Shown in pieces: positions 25,829 through 33,803 of a stretch of 64,000 nucleotides of DNA. This stretch comes from Microbacteriaceae bacterium (lineage in GTDB: Bacteria; Actinomycetota; Actinomycetes; Actinomycetales; Microbacteriaceae), in the NCBI GenBank assembly GCA_027487865.1, contig JAIYCT010000002.1:279038-343037 (forward strand). Reading direction: 5' to 3'. Below the pieces are notes generated by a model, which did not search any database, was not told where the DNA came from, and worked only from the letters and a program-made list of their open reading frames with translations. The position numbers and the translations under genes were made by a program. Position 1 is the stretch's first letter. Each line of letters opens with the position of its first letter.

Positions 25829-25988
25829 TTAGCGAAACAGTGCTGGGACCATGCATGCGACCAGCAAGATACCTGCGGTCCAGTTGAAGATTTTGCACCG
25901 GATGCGAGTAGGTAGGTGTTGTTCGGCCCGGAGCGATTGCGGTCACAAATCCGAAGGTTGCAACTGCAACCAAAAGCTCTACTGGCAC
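25829..25988 (-). pseudogene. LysE-family exporter pseudogene with frameshift and internal deletion
   Basis: The minus strand begins GTG 25988 with a normal LysE start (VAVATFGFVTAIAPG). A one-base loss after GGGCC shifts the frame; restoring it gives PGPNNTYLLASGA, the conserved LysE helix-1 motif. This runs directly, in another frame, into KIFNWTAGILLVACMVPALFR and a TAA at 25829, which resembles a LysE C-terminal helix. Roughly 130-150 residues between the two are missing. The rest of 25707-26043 holds only the TMEM175 and 26044 promoters. Confidence 0.75.
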
Positions 25989-26043
25989 CTCGTCATTCCC
26001 CCACTATTTGGGCAATAGGCTAAAACGACTTGAAAGGTAGAAC

Positions 26044-26547
26044 ATGTCCAAGGCGCTAGTCATTGTCGATGTCCAGGTAAGCCTGTTCCTTGGTCCTTGG
26101 CCTGTGCCGGGGGCGGCGGACTTACTCCAGCGCATCGGGGACCGCCTGCTGAAAGCACGGCTTGAGAATGAGCAGGTTATCCACGTTCAAAACGATGGCC
26201 CGGATGACGAAATGGATGCTCCAGGGGAACCTTGGTGGGAACTGGTGCTGCATCCAAAGGACAACGAGCTAGTGGTTCGTAAGACCACCCAAAATGTTTT
26301 TGAGTCCAATCCAGAACTCGCCTCAGAACTCAGGGCCAAGGGGATCACGGAGCTGGAATTTGCAGGTGTCCAGTCGGATATGTGTCTTGGCGCATCCGCT
26401 CGAGCAGCACACGAATTGGGTTTCAAGATTTCGGTTGAGAGAAACATGCATGCCACCTACGACGGTGGCTACCCTGGTTCTGAAGACCCGACCCCTGCTT
26501 CTGAGATTTCTGATCGAATCCAGCTGGAACTTGAAGCGCTCAAATGA
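26044..26547 (+). CDS. Isochorismatase-family cysteine hydrolase
   Basis: This 167-aa protein starts ALVIVDVQVSLF (catalytic Asp), has VVRKTTQNVF (Lys position) and AGVQSDMCLGASARAA (nucleophile Cys). It lacks the nicotinamidase DxHxxxH metal site, so it is not a second PncA; substrates in this subgroup are usually small amides. TAGGCT and GAAAGG provide a promoter and ribosome site. It overlaps the next gene by 4 nt (ATGA) and heads a three-gene operon. Confidence 0.88.
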   Translation: MSKALVIVDVQVSLFLGPWPVPGAADLLQRIGDRLLKARLENEQVIHVQNDGPDDEMDAPGEPWWELVLHPKDNELVVRKTTQNVFESNPELASELRAKGITELEFAGVQSDMCLGASARAAHELGFKISVERNMHATYDGGYPGSEDPTPASEISDRIQLELEALK

Positions 26548-27464
26548 ACAATTTCGTCAGCTTAGAGCCCAAGCAGATCCCCGCCTATCTAGAGGCGATT
26601 GAATCTGCCGGCGCGAAGGTTGTTCCGGTCGGTCCCGAGGTCAAAGCATTGGTCTGGACTGACTACGCAAATCCTCAGGGCTTAGCCGATACCTTGAAGG
26701 CAAACCCGCAGCTTGAGTGGGTGCAGCTTCCTTTTGCCGGTGTCGATGCTTTCAAAGAGATCATCCAGTCGAGTCCTGTTTTCACCTCTGCCAAGCGCTC
26801 TTACTCTGAGCCTGTTGCGGAGCATGCTTTGATGCTTTGCATGGCCCTAGGGCGAGTTCTTCCCGAGCGGATTCGCGCCAAAAGCTGGGGCAAGAAGCAC
26901 GCCGACTCACTCTTTGATGCCGAGGTCTTGCTGATCGGTGGTGGCGGAATCTCTGAACAATTAGCTGAGTTTCTGATCCCATTTAGATCCAAGGTGACGG
27001 TGGTCAGAAAACATCCTGAACAGCCATTCCCTGAGAGTTTTACCGGCAAGATAGTGGGCTTCGATAGCTTTGACGCAGAACTATCAAAGGCTCAGTTCGT
27101 GGTTTTGGCCTGCGCGCTAACGGATGAAACAAGATTCCTTTTCAACCGCGAGCGTTTTGCTTCGATGCGAAGCGACTCCTACCTGGTGAACATCGCCAGG
27201 GGAGAGGTTGTAGATCAAGAAGCTTTGCTTGAGGCTTTGGCTTCTGGGCAGATTGCTGGTGCGGCAACCGATGTTACCTACCCAGAACCACTGCCTGAAG
27301 GTCACCCGATGTGGAGTGAACCAAGACTTATCATCACCCCTCACACGGCAGACACTTTGCCCCAGGTGACCAGGCTTTTCTCGGATCGCTTGAGAGTTAA
27401 TGTGAGTGCCTGGTTAGCCGGAGGTCAGTTGACCGGCATCGTGGACAAAGCGCTGGGCTACTAG
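26544..27464 (+). CDS. D-isomer 2-hydroxyacid dehydrogenase family protein
   Basis: This 306-aa NAD(P)-dependent dehydrogenase has the Rossmann loop LLIGGGGISEQLAEFL and the conserved VNIARGEVVDQEALLEAL block. The C-terminal PRLIITPHTADT carries the catalytic His. The nucleotide loop GGGGIS and the KHPEQPF segment after it suggest NADP preference (basic after beta-2), a weak inference. It is coupled to the hydrolase upstream (4-nt overlap) and to the LysE-type exporter downstream (1-nt overlap). The substrate is unknown. Confidence 0.88.
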   Translation: MNNFVSLEPKQIPAYLEAIESAGAKVVPVGPEVKALVWTDYANPQGLADTLKANPQLEWVQLPFAGVDAFKEIIQSSPVFTSAKRSYSEPVAEHALMLCMALGRVLPERIRAKSWGKKHADSLFDAEVLLIGGGGISEQLAEFLIPFRSKVTVVRKHPEQPFPESFTGKIVGFDSFDAELSKAQFVVLACALTDETRFLFNRERFASMRSDSYLVNIARGEVVDQEALLEALASGQIAGAATDVTYPEPLPEGHPMWSEPRLIITPHTADTLPQVTRLFSDRLRVNVSAWLAGGQLTGIVDKALGY

Positions 27465-28072
27465 TGGACTTTGGAACCTGGGCCCTCTACGCAGCAGCGG
27501 CGGTTGGGCTGTCTTTGACTCCAGGTCCTAACGGTTTACTCGCCCTAACCCACGGAGCGCTTTACGGAACCAAGAAAACCCTGGCGACCATCTTTGGCGG
27601 TCTGCTCGGTTTTGCGGTGGTTATCGGCATGAGCATGTTTGGTATTGGTGCTCTACTACAGGCGTCTGCTGAACTACTGACTGTGCTGAAGTGGGTAGGA
27701 GGTGCATACCTGGTCTGGCTTGGTATTCAAGTCTGGAGATCTGAGCCATTGGGGATTGCCGACACGGTAAGCCGAACCAGCCTTGGATCATCGAAGCTAT
27801 TCAGCCAGGGCTTTTTATCGGCAGTCACGAACCCAAAGGGAATCTTGTTCTTCGTGGCATTTCTGCCGCAGTTCATCGACCCAAACGCATCACTTTTCTT
27901 GCAGTTCGTGATTATGGCCGCGACATTTGTGTTCGTCGAGTTTTGGTATGAGCTGATGGTTGCAACCTTGGCGGATCGAATTCAGCCGTGGCTAAAAAAG
28001 GTAGGCAAAAACTTCAACCGATTCTTCGGCTCAGTGTTTATGGCAATCGGAGTATTGCTGCCGCTTCGTTAG
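27464..28072 (+). CDS. LysE/RhtB-family amino acid exporter
   Basis: This 202-aa inner-membrane protein has the family start motif SLTPGPNGLLALTHGALYG and about six helices. SAVTNPKGILFFVAFLPQF is typical of RhtB-like exporters. It starts at GTG 27464, overlapping the TAG of the dehydrogenase by one base, so it is translationally coupled. It overlaps the end of the convergent peroxiredoxin by 4 nt. It probably exports an amino acid or hydroxy acid linked to the two upstream enzymes (inference). Confidence 0.9.
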   Translation: MDFGTWALYAAAAVGLSLTPGPNGLLALTHGALYGTKKTLATIFGGLLGFAVVIGMSMFGIGALLQASAELLTVLKWVGGAYLVWLGIQVWRSEPLGIADTVSRTSLGSSKLFSQGFLSAVTNPKGILFFVAFLPQFIDPNASLFLQFVIMAATFVFVEFWYELMVATLADRIQPWLKKVGKNFNRFFGSVFMAIGVLLPLR

Positions 28073-28536
28073 AAGCCGATCTGCTTTCTAAGCATCTCGA
28101 TGTGTCCCTTGGCCTTCACGTTGTAGAAGACGTTCGAGAGCACACCCTTCTCATCCACCACGAAGGTTGAGCGAATGGTGCCCATGTAGGTCTTGCCATA
28201 CATGCTCTTCTCGCCGTATGCGCCATAGGCATTCTGAACCGCGTTGTCCGGGTCACTCAGAAGCTCAAAGTTGAGACCTTCTTTGTCCTTGAACTTCTTC
28301 AGCTTCCCTGGCTCATCAGGTGAGATGCCCAGCACGGTGTAGCCGGCGGACTTGAGGGAGTTGATGTTGTCTCTAAGCTCGCAAGCCTGAGTGGTGCAAC
28401 CCGGAGTGGAGGCGGCAGGGTAGAAGTAAACAACTACCTTCTGACCCAAGGTCGAAGCCAAAGAAATCTCTTGGCCGTCCTGGTTCTTTAGTGTGAACTG
28501 CGGTGCCTTGGCACCAATCTCTAGTGTTGAAGTCAT
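28069..28536 (-). CDS. bcp: Thiol peroxidase, BCP-type peroxiredoxin
   Basis: 155 aa from ATG 28536, where the family begins (MTSTLEIGAKAPQF). Peroxidatic Cys47 and resolving Cys52 are in STPGCTTQACELRD, the classical atypical 2-Cys BCP arrangement. It reduces peroxides using thioredoxin. It is a paralogue of the single-Cys protein at 17649-18128. Its start is 38 bp from the divergent exporter gene. Confidence 0.94.
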   Translation of the reverse strand: MTSTLEIGAKAPQFTLKNQDGQEISLASTLGQKVVVYFYPAASTPGCTTQACELRDNINSLKSAGYTVLGISPDEPGKLKKFKDKEGLNFELLSDPDNAVQNAYGAYGEKSMYGKTYMGTIRSTFVVDEKGVLSNVFYNVKAKGHIEMLRKQIGF

Positions 28537-28562
28537 GAGGAAAATAACTTTCTGAGCCCCGA

Positions 28563-28568
28563 TACAAT
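28563..28568 (+). promoter_or_regulatory. Candidate leaderless -10 (TACAAT) of the LysE/ArgO gene
   Basis: TACAAT ends exactly 6 nt before ATG 28575 and no ribosome site intervenes. This is one of the better -10 matches of the set. Confidence 0.6.
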
Positions 28569-28574
28569 TCCCAC

Positions 28575-29174
28575 ATGTTCGCATCAGTTGCCGGCTTCTT
28601 CACCGGCCTTTCCTTGATCATCGCCATCGGTGCACAAAATGCCTATGTGCTCAGGCTTGGATTGATGCGTCACCATGTGTTTGCAGTGGTGCTTTTTTGT
28701 GCGGTCTCAGATGCAGTTTTGATCATTGCGGGAGTTGCGGGCTTAGGTGCTTTAATCCAACAACTTCCCTTACTTCTTGAAATCTTCCGATACGCAGGAG
28801 CTGCCTACCTTATTTGGTTCGGTATCGGTGCGGTTCGCAGAGCAATCAACCCGAAGACCCTTGAGGCTCAGGGTGAAGCGCTGCCGCTAATCAAAACCTT
28901 GGGCACCATGGCGGCCCTGACCTGGCTAAACCCCCATGTTTATCTAGACACCGTCATTCTCCTGGGCTCGATTGGAAACCAATTTCAGCCAAATCAGTGG
29001 TGGTTTGCCCTCGGTGGGGCTTTGGCCAGTTTCGTGTGGTTCTTTTCTCTAGGTTATGGAGCAAAGCTCTTGTCCCGTTTCATGTCCTCGGTTCGATTCT
29101 GGCAGGTGCTGGATGTCGCTATCGCGGCGGTTATGTTCAGCATCGCGGGAACACTACTTTTTAGTTCGCTGTAA
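28575..29174 (+). CDS. LysE/ArgO-type basic amino acid exporter
   Basis: This 199-aa membrane protein carries GLSLIIAIGAQNAYVLRLGL, the signature of the LysE/ArgO subfamily (lysine/arginine export), distinct from the RhtB-type gene at 27464. TWLNPHVYLDTVILLGSIG is also typical. About six helices. No LysG/ArgP regulator is adjacent. Confidence 0.92.
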   Translation: MFASVAGFFTGLSLIIAIGAQNAYVLRLGLMRHHVFAVVLFCAVSDAVLIIAGVAGLGALIQQLPLLLEIFRYAGAAYLIWFGIGAVRRAINPKTLEAQGEALPLIKTLGTMAALTWLNPHVYLDTVILLGSIGNQFQPNQWWFALGGALASFVWFFSLGYGAKLLSRFMSSVRFWQVLDVAIAAVMFSIAGTLLFSSL

Positions 29175-29202
29175 CTAGCAAGCTCATGTTTGATAAATCG
29201 GG

Positions 29203-29208
29203 CATAAT
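29203..29208 (+). promoter_or_regulatory. Candidate leaderless -10 (CATAAT) of the PatB-like gene
   Basis: CATAAT ends 6 nt before GTG 29215; TTTGAT lies upstream as a possible -35. No ribosome site is present. Confidence 0.55.
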
Positions 29209-29214
29209 CAAAGC

Positions 29215-30354
29215 GTGAACCCAGACAGTTTTGGCAATTTTGCGAATCGCTCCAGCTCAAAGTGGCGCAGGTTCCCTGAAGATGTTCTTCCAATGCACGT
29301 TGCAGAGATGGACTTTGATGTCGCGCCTGCAATTCGCGATCGAATCAAAGATCTAACTGACCGCTCTGACCTTGGTTACACCGGCCCAGTTCCAGAGGTT
29401 GCAAAGGCATTTGAGGCATTTGCGCTAGAGCGCTGGAGTTGGCAGATTGCACCTGAACAGCTAAAGCTTGCTACCGATGTTGGAGTTGCAGCAGTTGAGA
29501 TTTTGCGAGTGCTGACCAAGCCTGGCGACAAGGTCCTGCTCAACAGCCCAGTCTACTCAAGTTTCTACCACTGGATCGAAGAGGTTCACGCCGAGGTGTC
29601 GGATGTTCCTTTGGTGCTCAAGGGTGATGATTGGGTGCTAGATATCGCAGGTATCGAGAGCGCATTTAAGGACGGCGTCAAGGTTTACCTGCTTTGCTCG
29701 CCGCAGAACCCGGTGGGCCGAGTCCACACCGCCAAGGAACTTACCGAGATTGCCGAATTGGCAGACAGGTACGGCGTAACCGTGGTCAGCGACGAGATTC
29801 ACGCGCCACTTAGCTGGGTGCCGTTTACCCCATACCTTGCGCTAGGACCCGCTGCCCAGCACACCGGCGTGACCATTAGCTCGAGTTCAAAGGCTTGGAA
29901 TGTTGCCGGCCTAAAGGCCGCCTTTTATATCACGCAAGGTCCTGAAGTTCAGGCCAGACTTAGGGCAATCCCAGAGGCTTTGCACTGGCGCACCTCGCTG
30001 ATTGGTGCCTTTGCGATGGAGAGTGCCTACTCGGACTCTGTGCAGTGGCTGGACGATACTGTCGAGCAGATCCAAGAGAACCTGGCCTTCTTCCAGCACG
30101 AGGTCGCACAAAAGCTACCAAAGGCAAAGCTTTTCAACATGGAGAGCACCTATTTGGTGTGGGTCGATCTAGCCGGCTACAAAGTAGATAAAGTCCAGCA
30201 TGTGCTTTTGCAACAGGCCAAGGTGGCGGTGGTGCCGGGTAACGATCATGCCCCTGAAGATCAATACTCGAACTTCATTCGATTCAACATCGCAACCTCA
30301 AAAGCCAGAATCAGTGAGGCCATCTCGAGAATCTCAAAGGTTCTCGAGGGCTAA
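29215..30354 (+). CDS. MalY/PatB-family PLP enzyme (probable cystathionine beta-lyase)
   Basis: This 379-aa fold-type I aminotransferase-like protein has the MalY/PatB start FPEDVLPMHVAEMDF, YSSFYHWI, and SSSSKAWNVAGLKAAF with the PLP-binding Lys. MalY/PatB proteins have C-S lyase activity toward cystathionine. GTG start with no ribosome site, so probably leaderless. The SprT gene follows 9 nt later. Confidence 0.88.
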   Translation: MNPDSFGNFANRSSSKWRRFPEDVLPMHVAEMDFDVAPAIRDRIKDLTDRSDLGYTGPVPEVAKAFEAFALERWSWQIAPEQLKLATDVGVAAVEILRVLTKPGDKVLLNSPVYSSFYHWIEEVHAEVSDVPLVLKGDDWVLDIAGIESAFKDGVKVYLLCSPQNPVGRVHTAKELTEIAELADRYGVTVVSDEIHAPLSWVPFTPYLALGPAAQHTGVTISSSSKAWNVAGLKAAFYITQGPEVQARLRAIPEALHWRTSLIGAFAMESAYSDSVQWLDDTVEQIQENLAFFQHEVAQKLPKAKLFNMESTYLVWVDLAGYKVDKVQHVLLQQAKVAVVPGNDHAPEDQYSNFIRFNIATSKARISEAISRISKVLEG

Positions 30355-30357
30355 TCT
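30352..30357 (+). promoter_or_regulatory. Candidate leaderless -10 (TAATCT) of the SprT-like gene
   Basis: TAATCT ends 6 nt before GTG 30364 and contains the stop codon of the preceding gene. This would give the SprT-like gene its own leaderless transcript. Confidence 0.5.
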
Positions 30358-30363
30358 TGTCTC

Positions 30364-30804
30364 GTGTTTGACCAGGTAAATCAGTTAGCCCAGCAGCTGT
30401 TTCAGCAGCATGGGCTGGTCAACTATTCGTTTGGATTCGATAGGGCAATTCGTCGAGCCGGGCTGTGCAACTACTCACAAAAGCGCATCACCATCTCAAG
30501 GCACCTAGTTGAAGCTGGAGACATGCATGTGGTGGAGCAGGTTTTGCTTCATGAGATTGCCCACGCCCTAACCGGACAGGCAGCTGGTCACGGCAAGATC
30601 TGGAAGGCGAAGGCTAGCGAGCTGGGCTACCTTCACCAAAGAATCGATGGCACACCACTTGCCAAGCAGGTCGCGAAATACAAAGGTGTTTGCCCCGGTG
30701 GCCACGAGCACTTTCGTTCACGGCAACCAGCAAGAATGCTCAGTTGCAAACTCTGCGCCCCGAGTTTTTCTCGCCGCTATCTAATTAGCTGGAGCGAAAA
30801 CTAA
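30364..30804 (+). CDS. SprT-like zinc metallopeptidase domain protein
   Basis: This 146-aa protein has the zinc motif HEIAHALTG (HExxH) and, further on, GHGKIWKAKASELG supplying the third ligand region, as in SprT/SPRTN domains. A C-terminal Cys pair region (MLSCKLCAPSF) suggests a small zinc ribbon. Bacterial SprT-like proteins are poorly characterised; the eukaryotic relative cleaves DNA-protein crosslinks. It overlaps crtEb tail-to-tail by 4 nt. Confidence 0.85.
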   Translation: MFDQVNQLAQQLFQQHGLVNYSFGFDRAIRRAGLCNYSQKRITISRHLVEAGDMHVVEQVLLHEIAHALTGQAAGHGKIWKAKASELGYLHQRIDGTPLAKQVAKYKGVCPGGHEHFRSRQPARMLSCKLCAPSFSRRYLISWSEN

Positions 30805-31655
30805 GCGCTTGGACCAATCAGTAGCGAGCAGATGACTGCACCTGCAAAAAAGTTCAGCCAGATAAACACTTTCCAACCGCGGTTGGCTCGCTCACAATTC
30901 TGATCGGTGATGTTTAGCTCTCTACCAACCACAAATAGGTAGGGGATTGCTGCCAAGGCCGCAAAAGCAAAGCGATCTGGCAGGCTCAAGGCCAGAACTC
31001 CGGCCACAATGTAAAAACCAAAGGCGATTCGGGTTGTAAGCCTTGCGCCAAGTGCGGTGGCAATCGATGCAATCTTGGCCTCACGATCTGCCCGGACATC
31101 CTGCACCGCACCAAAGGCGTGAGAGGCCATGCCCCAAATCAAAAAGGCAGCAATTCCAGTCACCAGAGCACCGGTGATCTCAACCTCAGCCATCGCAAGG
31201 CCAACCACTAGGGGCCCAACAAAGTGCCAGCTGCTGGTTAGCGAATCCAAGAATGGAATCTCTTTGAACCTAAGGCCCTTGACGCTGTATGCCACCACTG
31301 CAAATAGCGTCAGCCACAGCCAGAAAGTTGAGTTTGGGTTCACAAGCGAGAGCGCAATTGCAAAGGGAATCGCAATTCCAAAAGCCCAGAACAGCGTTAG
31401 TCGGTGGTATTTGGGATCTAGCAGTGCTCCTTCGATGCCACCTTTTCTGGGGTTTCGAAGATCACTCTCGTAGTCAAAAACATCATTTACGCCATACATC
31501 AAAAAGTTGTAGGGGACTAAAAAGAAAAAACATCCCAGCCAGAAGATCCAATCGATCGCTCCGGTTGAGAAAAAGTAAGCGGCACCAAATGGGAAAGCGG
31601 TATTGACCCAGGAGATTGGCCTGGATGCCACAAACAGTTTGGCTACAGCGCTCAC
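30801..31655 (-). CDS. crtEb: UbiA-family prenyltransferase, probable lycopene elongase
   Basis: This 284-aa membrane protein has about nine helices and the two Asp-rich prenyl diphosphate sites NDVFDYESD and DVRADREA. Members next to split lycopene cyclases (CrtEb in Corynebacterium) add C5 units to both ends of lycopene to give C50 flavuxanthin-type products. It is the last gene of the crt operon and overlaps crtYf by 4 nt. Assignment as a lycopene elongase rests on that context. Confidence 0.88.
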   Translation of the reverse strand: MSAVAKLFVASRPISWVNTAFPFGAAYFFSTGAIDWIFWLGCFFFLVPYNFLMYGVNDVFDYESDLRNPRKGGIEGALLDPKYHRLTLFWAFGIAIPFAIALSLVNPNSTFWLWLTLFAVVAYSVKGLRFKEIPFLDSLTSSWHFVGPLVVGLAMAEVEITGALVTGIAAFLIWGMASHAFGAVQDVRADREAKIASIATALGARLTTRIAFGFYIVAGVLALSLPDRFAFAALAAIPYLFVVGRELNITDQNCERANRGWKVFIWLNFFAGAVICSLLIGPSA

Positions 31656-31951
31656 TTCTTCCTTCCCAATAGTTCCCAGGTGAGTGGAATCAATACCAAT
31701 CCAACAAGTGTGTAAGAGAAGTCCTCAATCGGTGCGACTCCTAGTTTTACACCTGATATCAGAGCTTCGTCATAGCCAACTATGCCAAACAGGATGATTA
31801 AGTTATCAAACACCAATGTCATCACGAGCGTGAGAATGGCCGCCAGTCCAAGGGCTCTGAGGTTAAGGCGCTTTCTAAAAAGCAGCGCTAGAACACCGAA
31901 GAACAAAACCGGTGGGAGCGCAATCGCGAGGTAGCTCAACTCTTGCGCCAT
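31652..31951 (-). CDS. crtYf: Lycopene/C50 carotenoid cyclase subunit
   Basis: This 99-aa protein has three hydrophobic helices and the lycopene-cyclase-domain C-terminal motif APIEDFSYTLVGL. It is one half of the heterodimeric cyclase found in Gram-positive C50 pathways; the other half is encoded immediately upstream with a 16-nt overlap. Position after CrtYe and before CrtEb matches the Corynebacterium order. Confidence 0.9.
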   Translation of the reverse strand: MAQELSYLAIALPPVLFFGVLALLFRKRLNLRALGLAAILTLVMTLVFDNLIILFGIVGYDEALISGVKLGVAPIEDFSYTLVGLVLIPLTWELLGRKK

Positions 31952-32244
31952 TTAGCAAACCCTAGGTAGGCGATCAAAATCGTGTAGCTCAAAAGCGTTA
32001 GGAAAAACACCTCTTCGATGGGAAGTTCCGGTGCGATTGTTATGCCGGTGAGGTAGGGGCCTTCACCTCGGAAAAAGATGCCCTGGGAAATGCCAACCAG
32101 ATCCCAAATCAAAAACACGGTTACTGCCACCCCGATAGTTATTGCTGATCTAACGGGCTGCGCAAACAGCGCTAGCTTGTGCTTGAAATCAATTAGCCCC
32201 ATTCCCAATAGGGAAACGGTTAGGGCCGCAAGATAAAGAATCAA
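31936..32244 (-). CDS. crtYe: Lycopene/C50 carotenoid cyclase subunit
   Basis: This 102-aa protein has three helices (TVSLLGMGLIDF at the start) and the cyclase-domain signature LPIEEVFFLTLLSY, parallel to PIEDFSYTLVG in the partner. It overlaps crtI by 4 nt and crtYf by 16 nt, so the two cyclase halves are tightly co-translated. Ring type (epsilon, gamma or beta) cannot be predicted from sequence. Confidence 0.9.
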   Translation of the reverse strand: MILYLAALTVSLLGMGLIDFKHKLALFAQPVRSAITIGVAVTVFLIWDLVGISQGIFFRGEGPYLTGITIAPELPIEEVFFLTLLSYTILIAYLGFAKWRKS

Positions 32245-33803
32245 GCCAAGCCTTTCCAGACCTTGACTGGCTTTAGCTCGCCCTTGATAGGGCCTGCGCT
32301 TCTGTCATCGGTTAGGTGCTTGTAAACCAGCTCGGCACCAATTAGGCACATCGGTAAGCCGATGCCTGGAATGGTGTTGTGGCCAACGTAGAACAGGTTC
32401 TTGAGCTTCTTGGAGTAGTTCTTAGGTCTGAAGAAGGCGCTCTGTCGCAGGGTGTGGGCCATGCCCAGTGCGGTGCCGTTCCAAGCGTTTAGCTCGTTCT
32501 GGAAATCACGCGGTCCCATGGTCTTTCGAACCACGATGCGCTCCTTGAGATCTGGAATATCACACCAGGTGGCAATCTGGTCAATCACCTTGTCAGCTGC
32601 CTGCTCAAAGCTTTCGTCTCCTGAGCCACCAATGCCGACATCCGCTGCGGCTGGAACCAAAACGAAGATGTTCTCCATGCCTTCAGGCGCAACGCTCGAG
32701 TCGGTCTTGGAGGGGTTGCAGATGTACAGGCTGGCTGGGTTCGGAACCTCTGATTTACCATCAGCCTTGCGGAAGACCTTGGCGAAGTTCTTGCCCCAGT
32801 CCTCGGTGTACAACAGGGTGTGGTGATTGAGCTGATCGATCTTGCCCTTGACCCCTAGGTACATCAACAGTGCCGAAGGTCCAGCAACGCGCTTGTCCCA
32901 CCAGGACTGCGGGAATGACTGATCTTTGCGCTCTAGCAACTTGGTCTCTACAAAGTGCAGGTCGGCGCTCGCAACCACTACATCGGCGCGGTATTCGGCT
33001 GCTCCAACCTGAACTCCGACGGCCTTGCCATTTTCGGTAAGGATCTTGGTCACTGGAGACGAGGTGTGAATTTCAGCGCCGTGCGCTCTGGCAAGTCCAG
33101 CAATCGATTCAATCAAGGTGTAGAAACCACCCTGCGGGTAAAAGACGCCCTGATTCATATCCACATGGGTCATCAGGTGATACATGCTCGGGGTGTTGTA
33201 TGGGGATGCACCCAAGAAGACCGCCGGGAAGTTGAGCATCTTTTTGAGGCGGTCGTCTTTGACAAACTGACCAGAGAAGTCATACAGCGAGGTGGTCAAA
33301 AGCTTTATGAACTTGCCAAGCTTCGCAAGCACCTCTGGGTGCAGAAAGGACCTTAGGTCTTTGAAGTTGGTGTACAAGAAGTGCTTGATGGATAACTCAT
33401 AAGCCTCTTGAGCGCTGTCTAGGTACTTCTGGAGCTGCTCACCGCTACCTTCTTCAATCGACTCAAACATCGCCTTGATCTCTGGAAGCTTTTCGCTCAT
33501 GACAAGGCGGTCGCCCAAGCCCTCATTGCGAGTTTGGTAGGCCGGGGTAAGTCGAACGAGGTCTAGCTCGTTATCTGCGGTGGTGCCCATCAGGTTGTAA
33601 AACTGTTCGAAGGCATCCGGCATTAGGTACCAGCTCGGACCCATATCGAATCTAAAGCCATCCTTTTCCCAAAGGTAAGCGCGACCGCCAAGGCCCTCTC
33701 TGCCCTCGAAAAGCTTCACCTGCATGCCGGCCTTAGCCAATAGCGCAGCGGTCGAAAGACCTGCAATGCCACCGCCAATCACGATTGCGGTTTTTTGGCT
33801 CAT
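32241..33803 (-). CDS. crtI: Phytoene desaturase (lycopene-forming)
   Basis: This 520-aa FAD-dependent CrtI-type enzyme has the dinucleotide fold AIVIGGGIAGLSTAALLAKAG, GGRAYLWEKDGFRFDMGPSW, and the C-terminal YVGHNTIPGIGLPMCLIGAE, the bacterial phytoene desaturase signature. It converts phytoene to lycopene at the membrane. Translational overlaps of 4 nt join it to crtB and crtYe. Confidence 0.95.
   Translation of the reverse strand: MSQKTAIVIGGGIAGLSTAALLAKAGMQVKLFEGREGLGGRAYLWEKDGFRFDMGPSWYLMPDAFEQFYNLMGTTADNELDLVRLTPAYQTRNEGLGDRLVMSEKLPEIKAMFESIEEGSGEQLQKYLDSAQEAYELSIKHFLYTNFKDLRSFLHPEVLAKLGKFIKLLTTSLYDFSGQFVKDDRLKKMLNFPAVFLGASPYNTPSMYHLMTHVDMNQGVFYPQGGFYTLIESIAGLARAHGAEIHTSSPVTKILTENGKAVGVQVGAAEYRADVVVASADLHFVETKLLERKDQSFPQSWWDKRVAGPSALLMYLGVKGKIDQLNHHTLLYTEDWGKNFAKVFRKADGKSEVPNPASLYICNPSKTDSSVAPEGMENIFVLVPAAADVGIGGSGDESFEQAADKVIDQIATWCDIPDLKERIVVRKTMGPRDFQNELNAWNGTALGMAHTLRQSAFFRPKNYSKKLKNLFYVGHNTIPGIGLPMCLIGAELVYKHLTDDRSAGPIKGELKPVKVWKGLA

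Noticed and set aside
25770-25988. 72-codon minus-strand frame as an intact small gene
   Set aside because: Only its start resembles LysE; the rest is out of frame relative to conserved PGPNN and C-terminal helix residues, so it is called a pseudogene.
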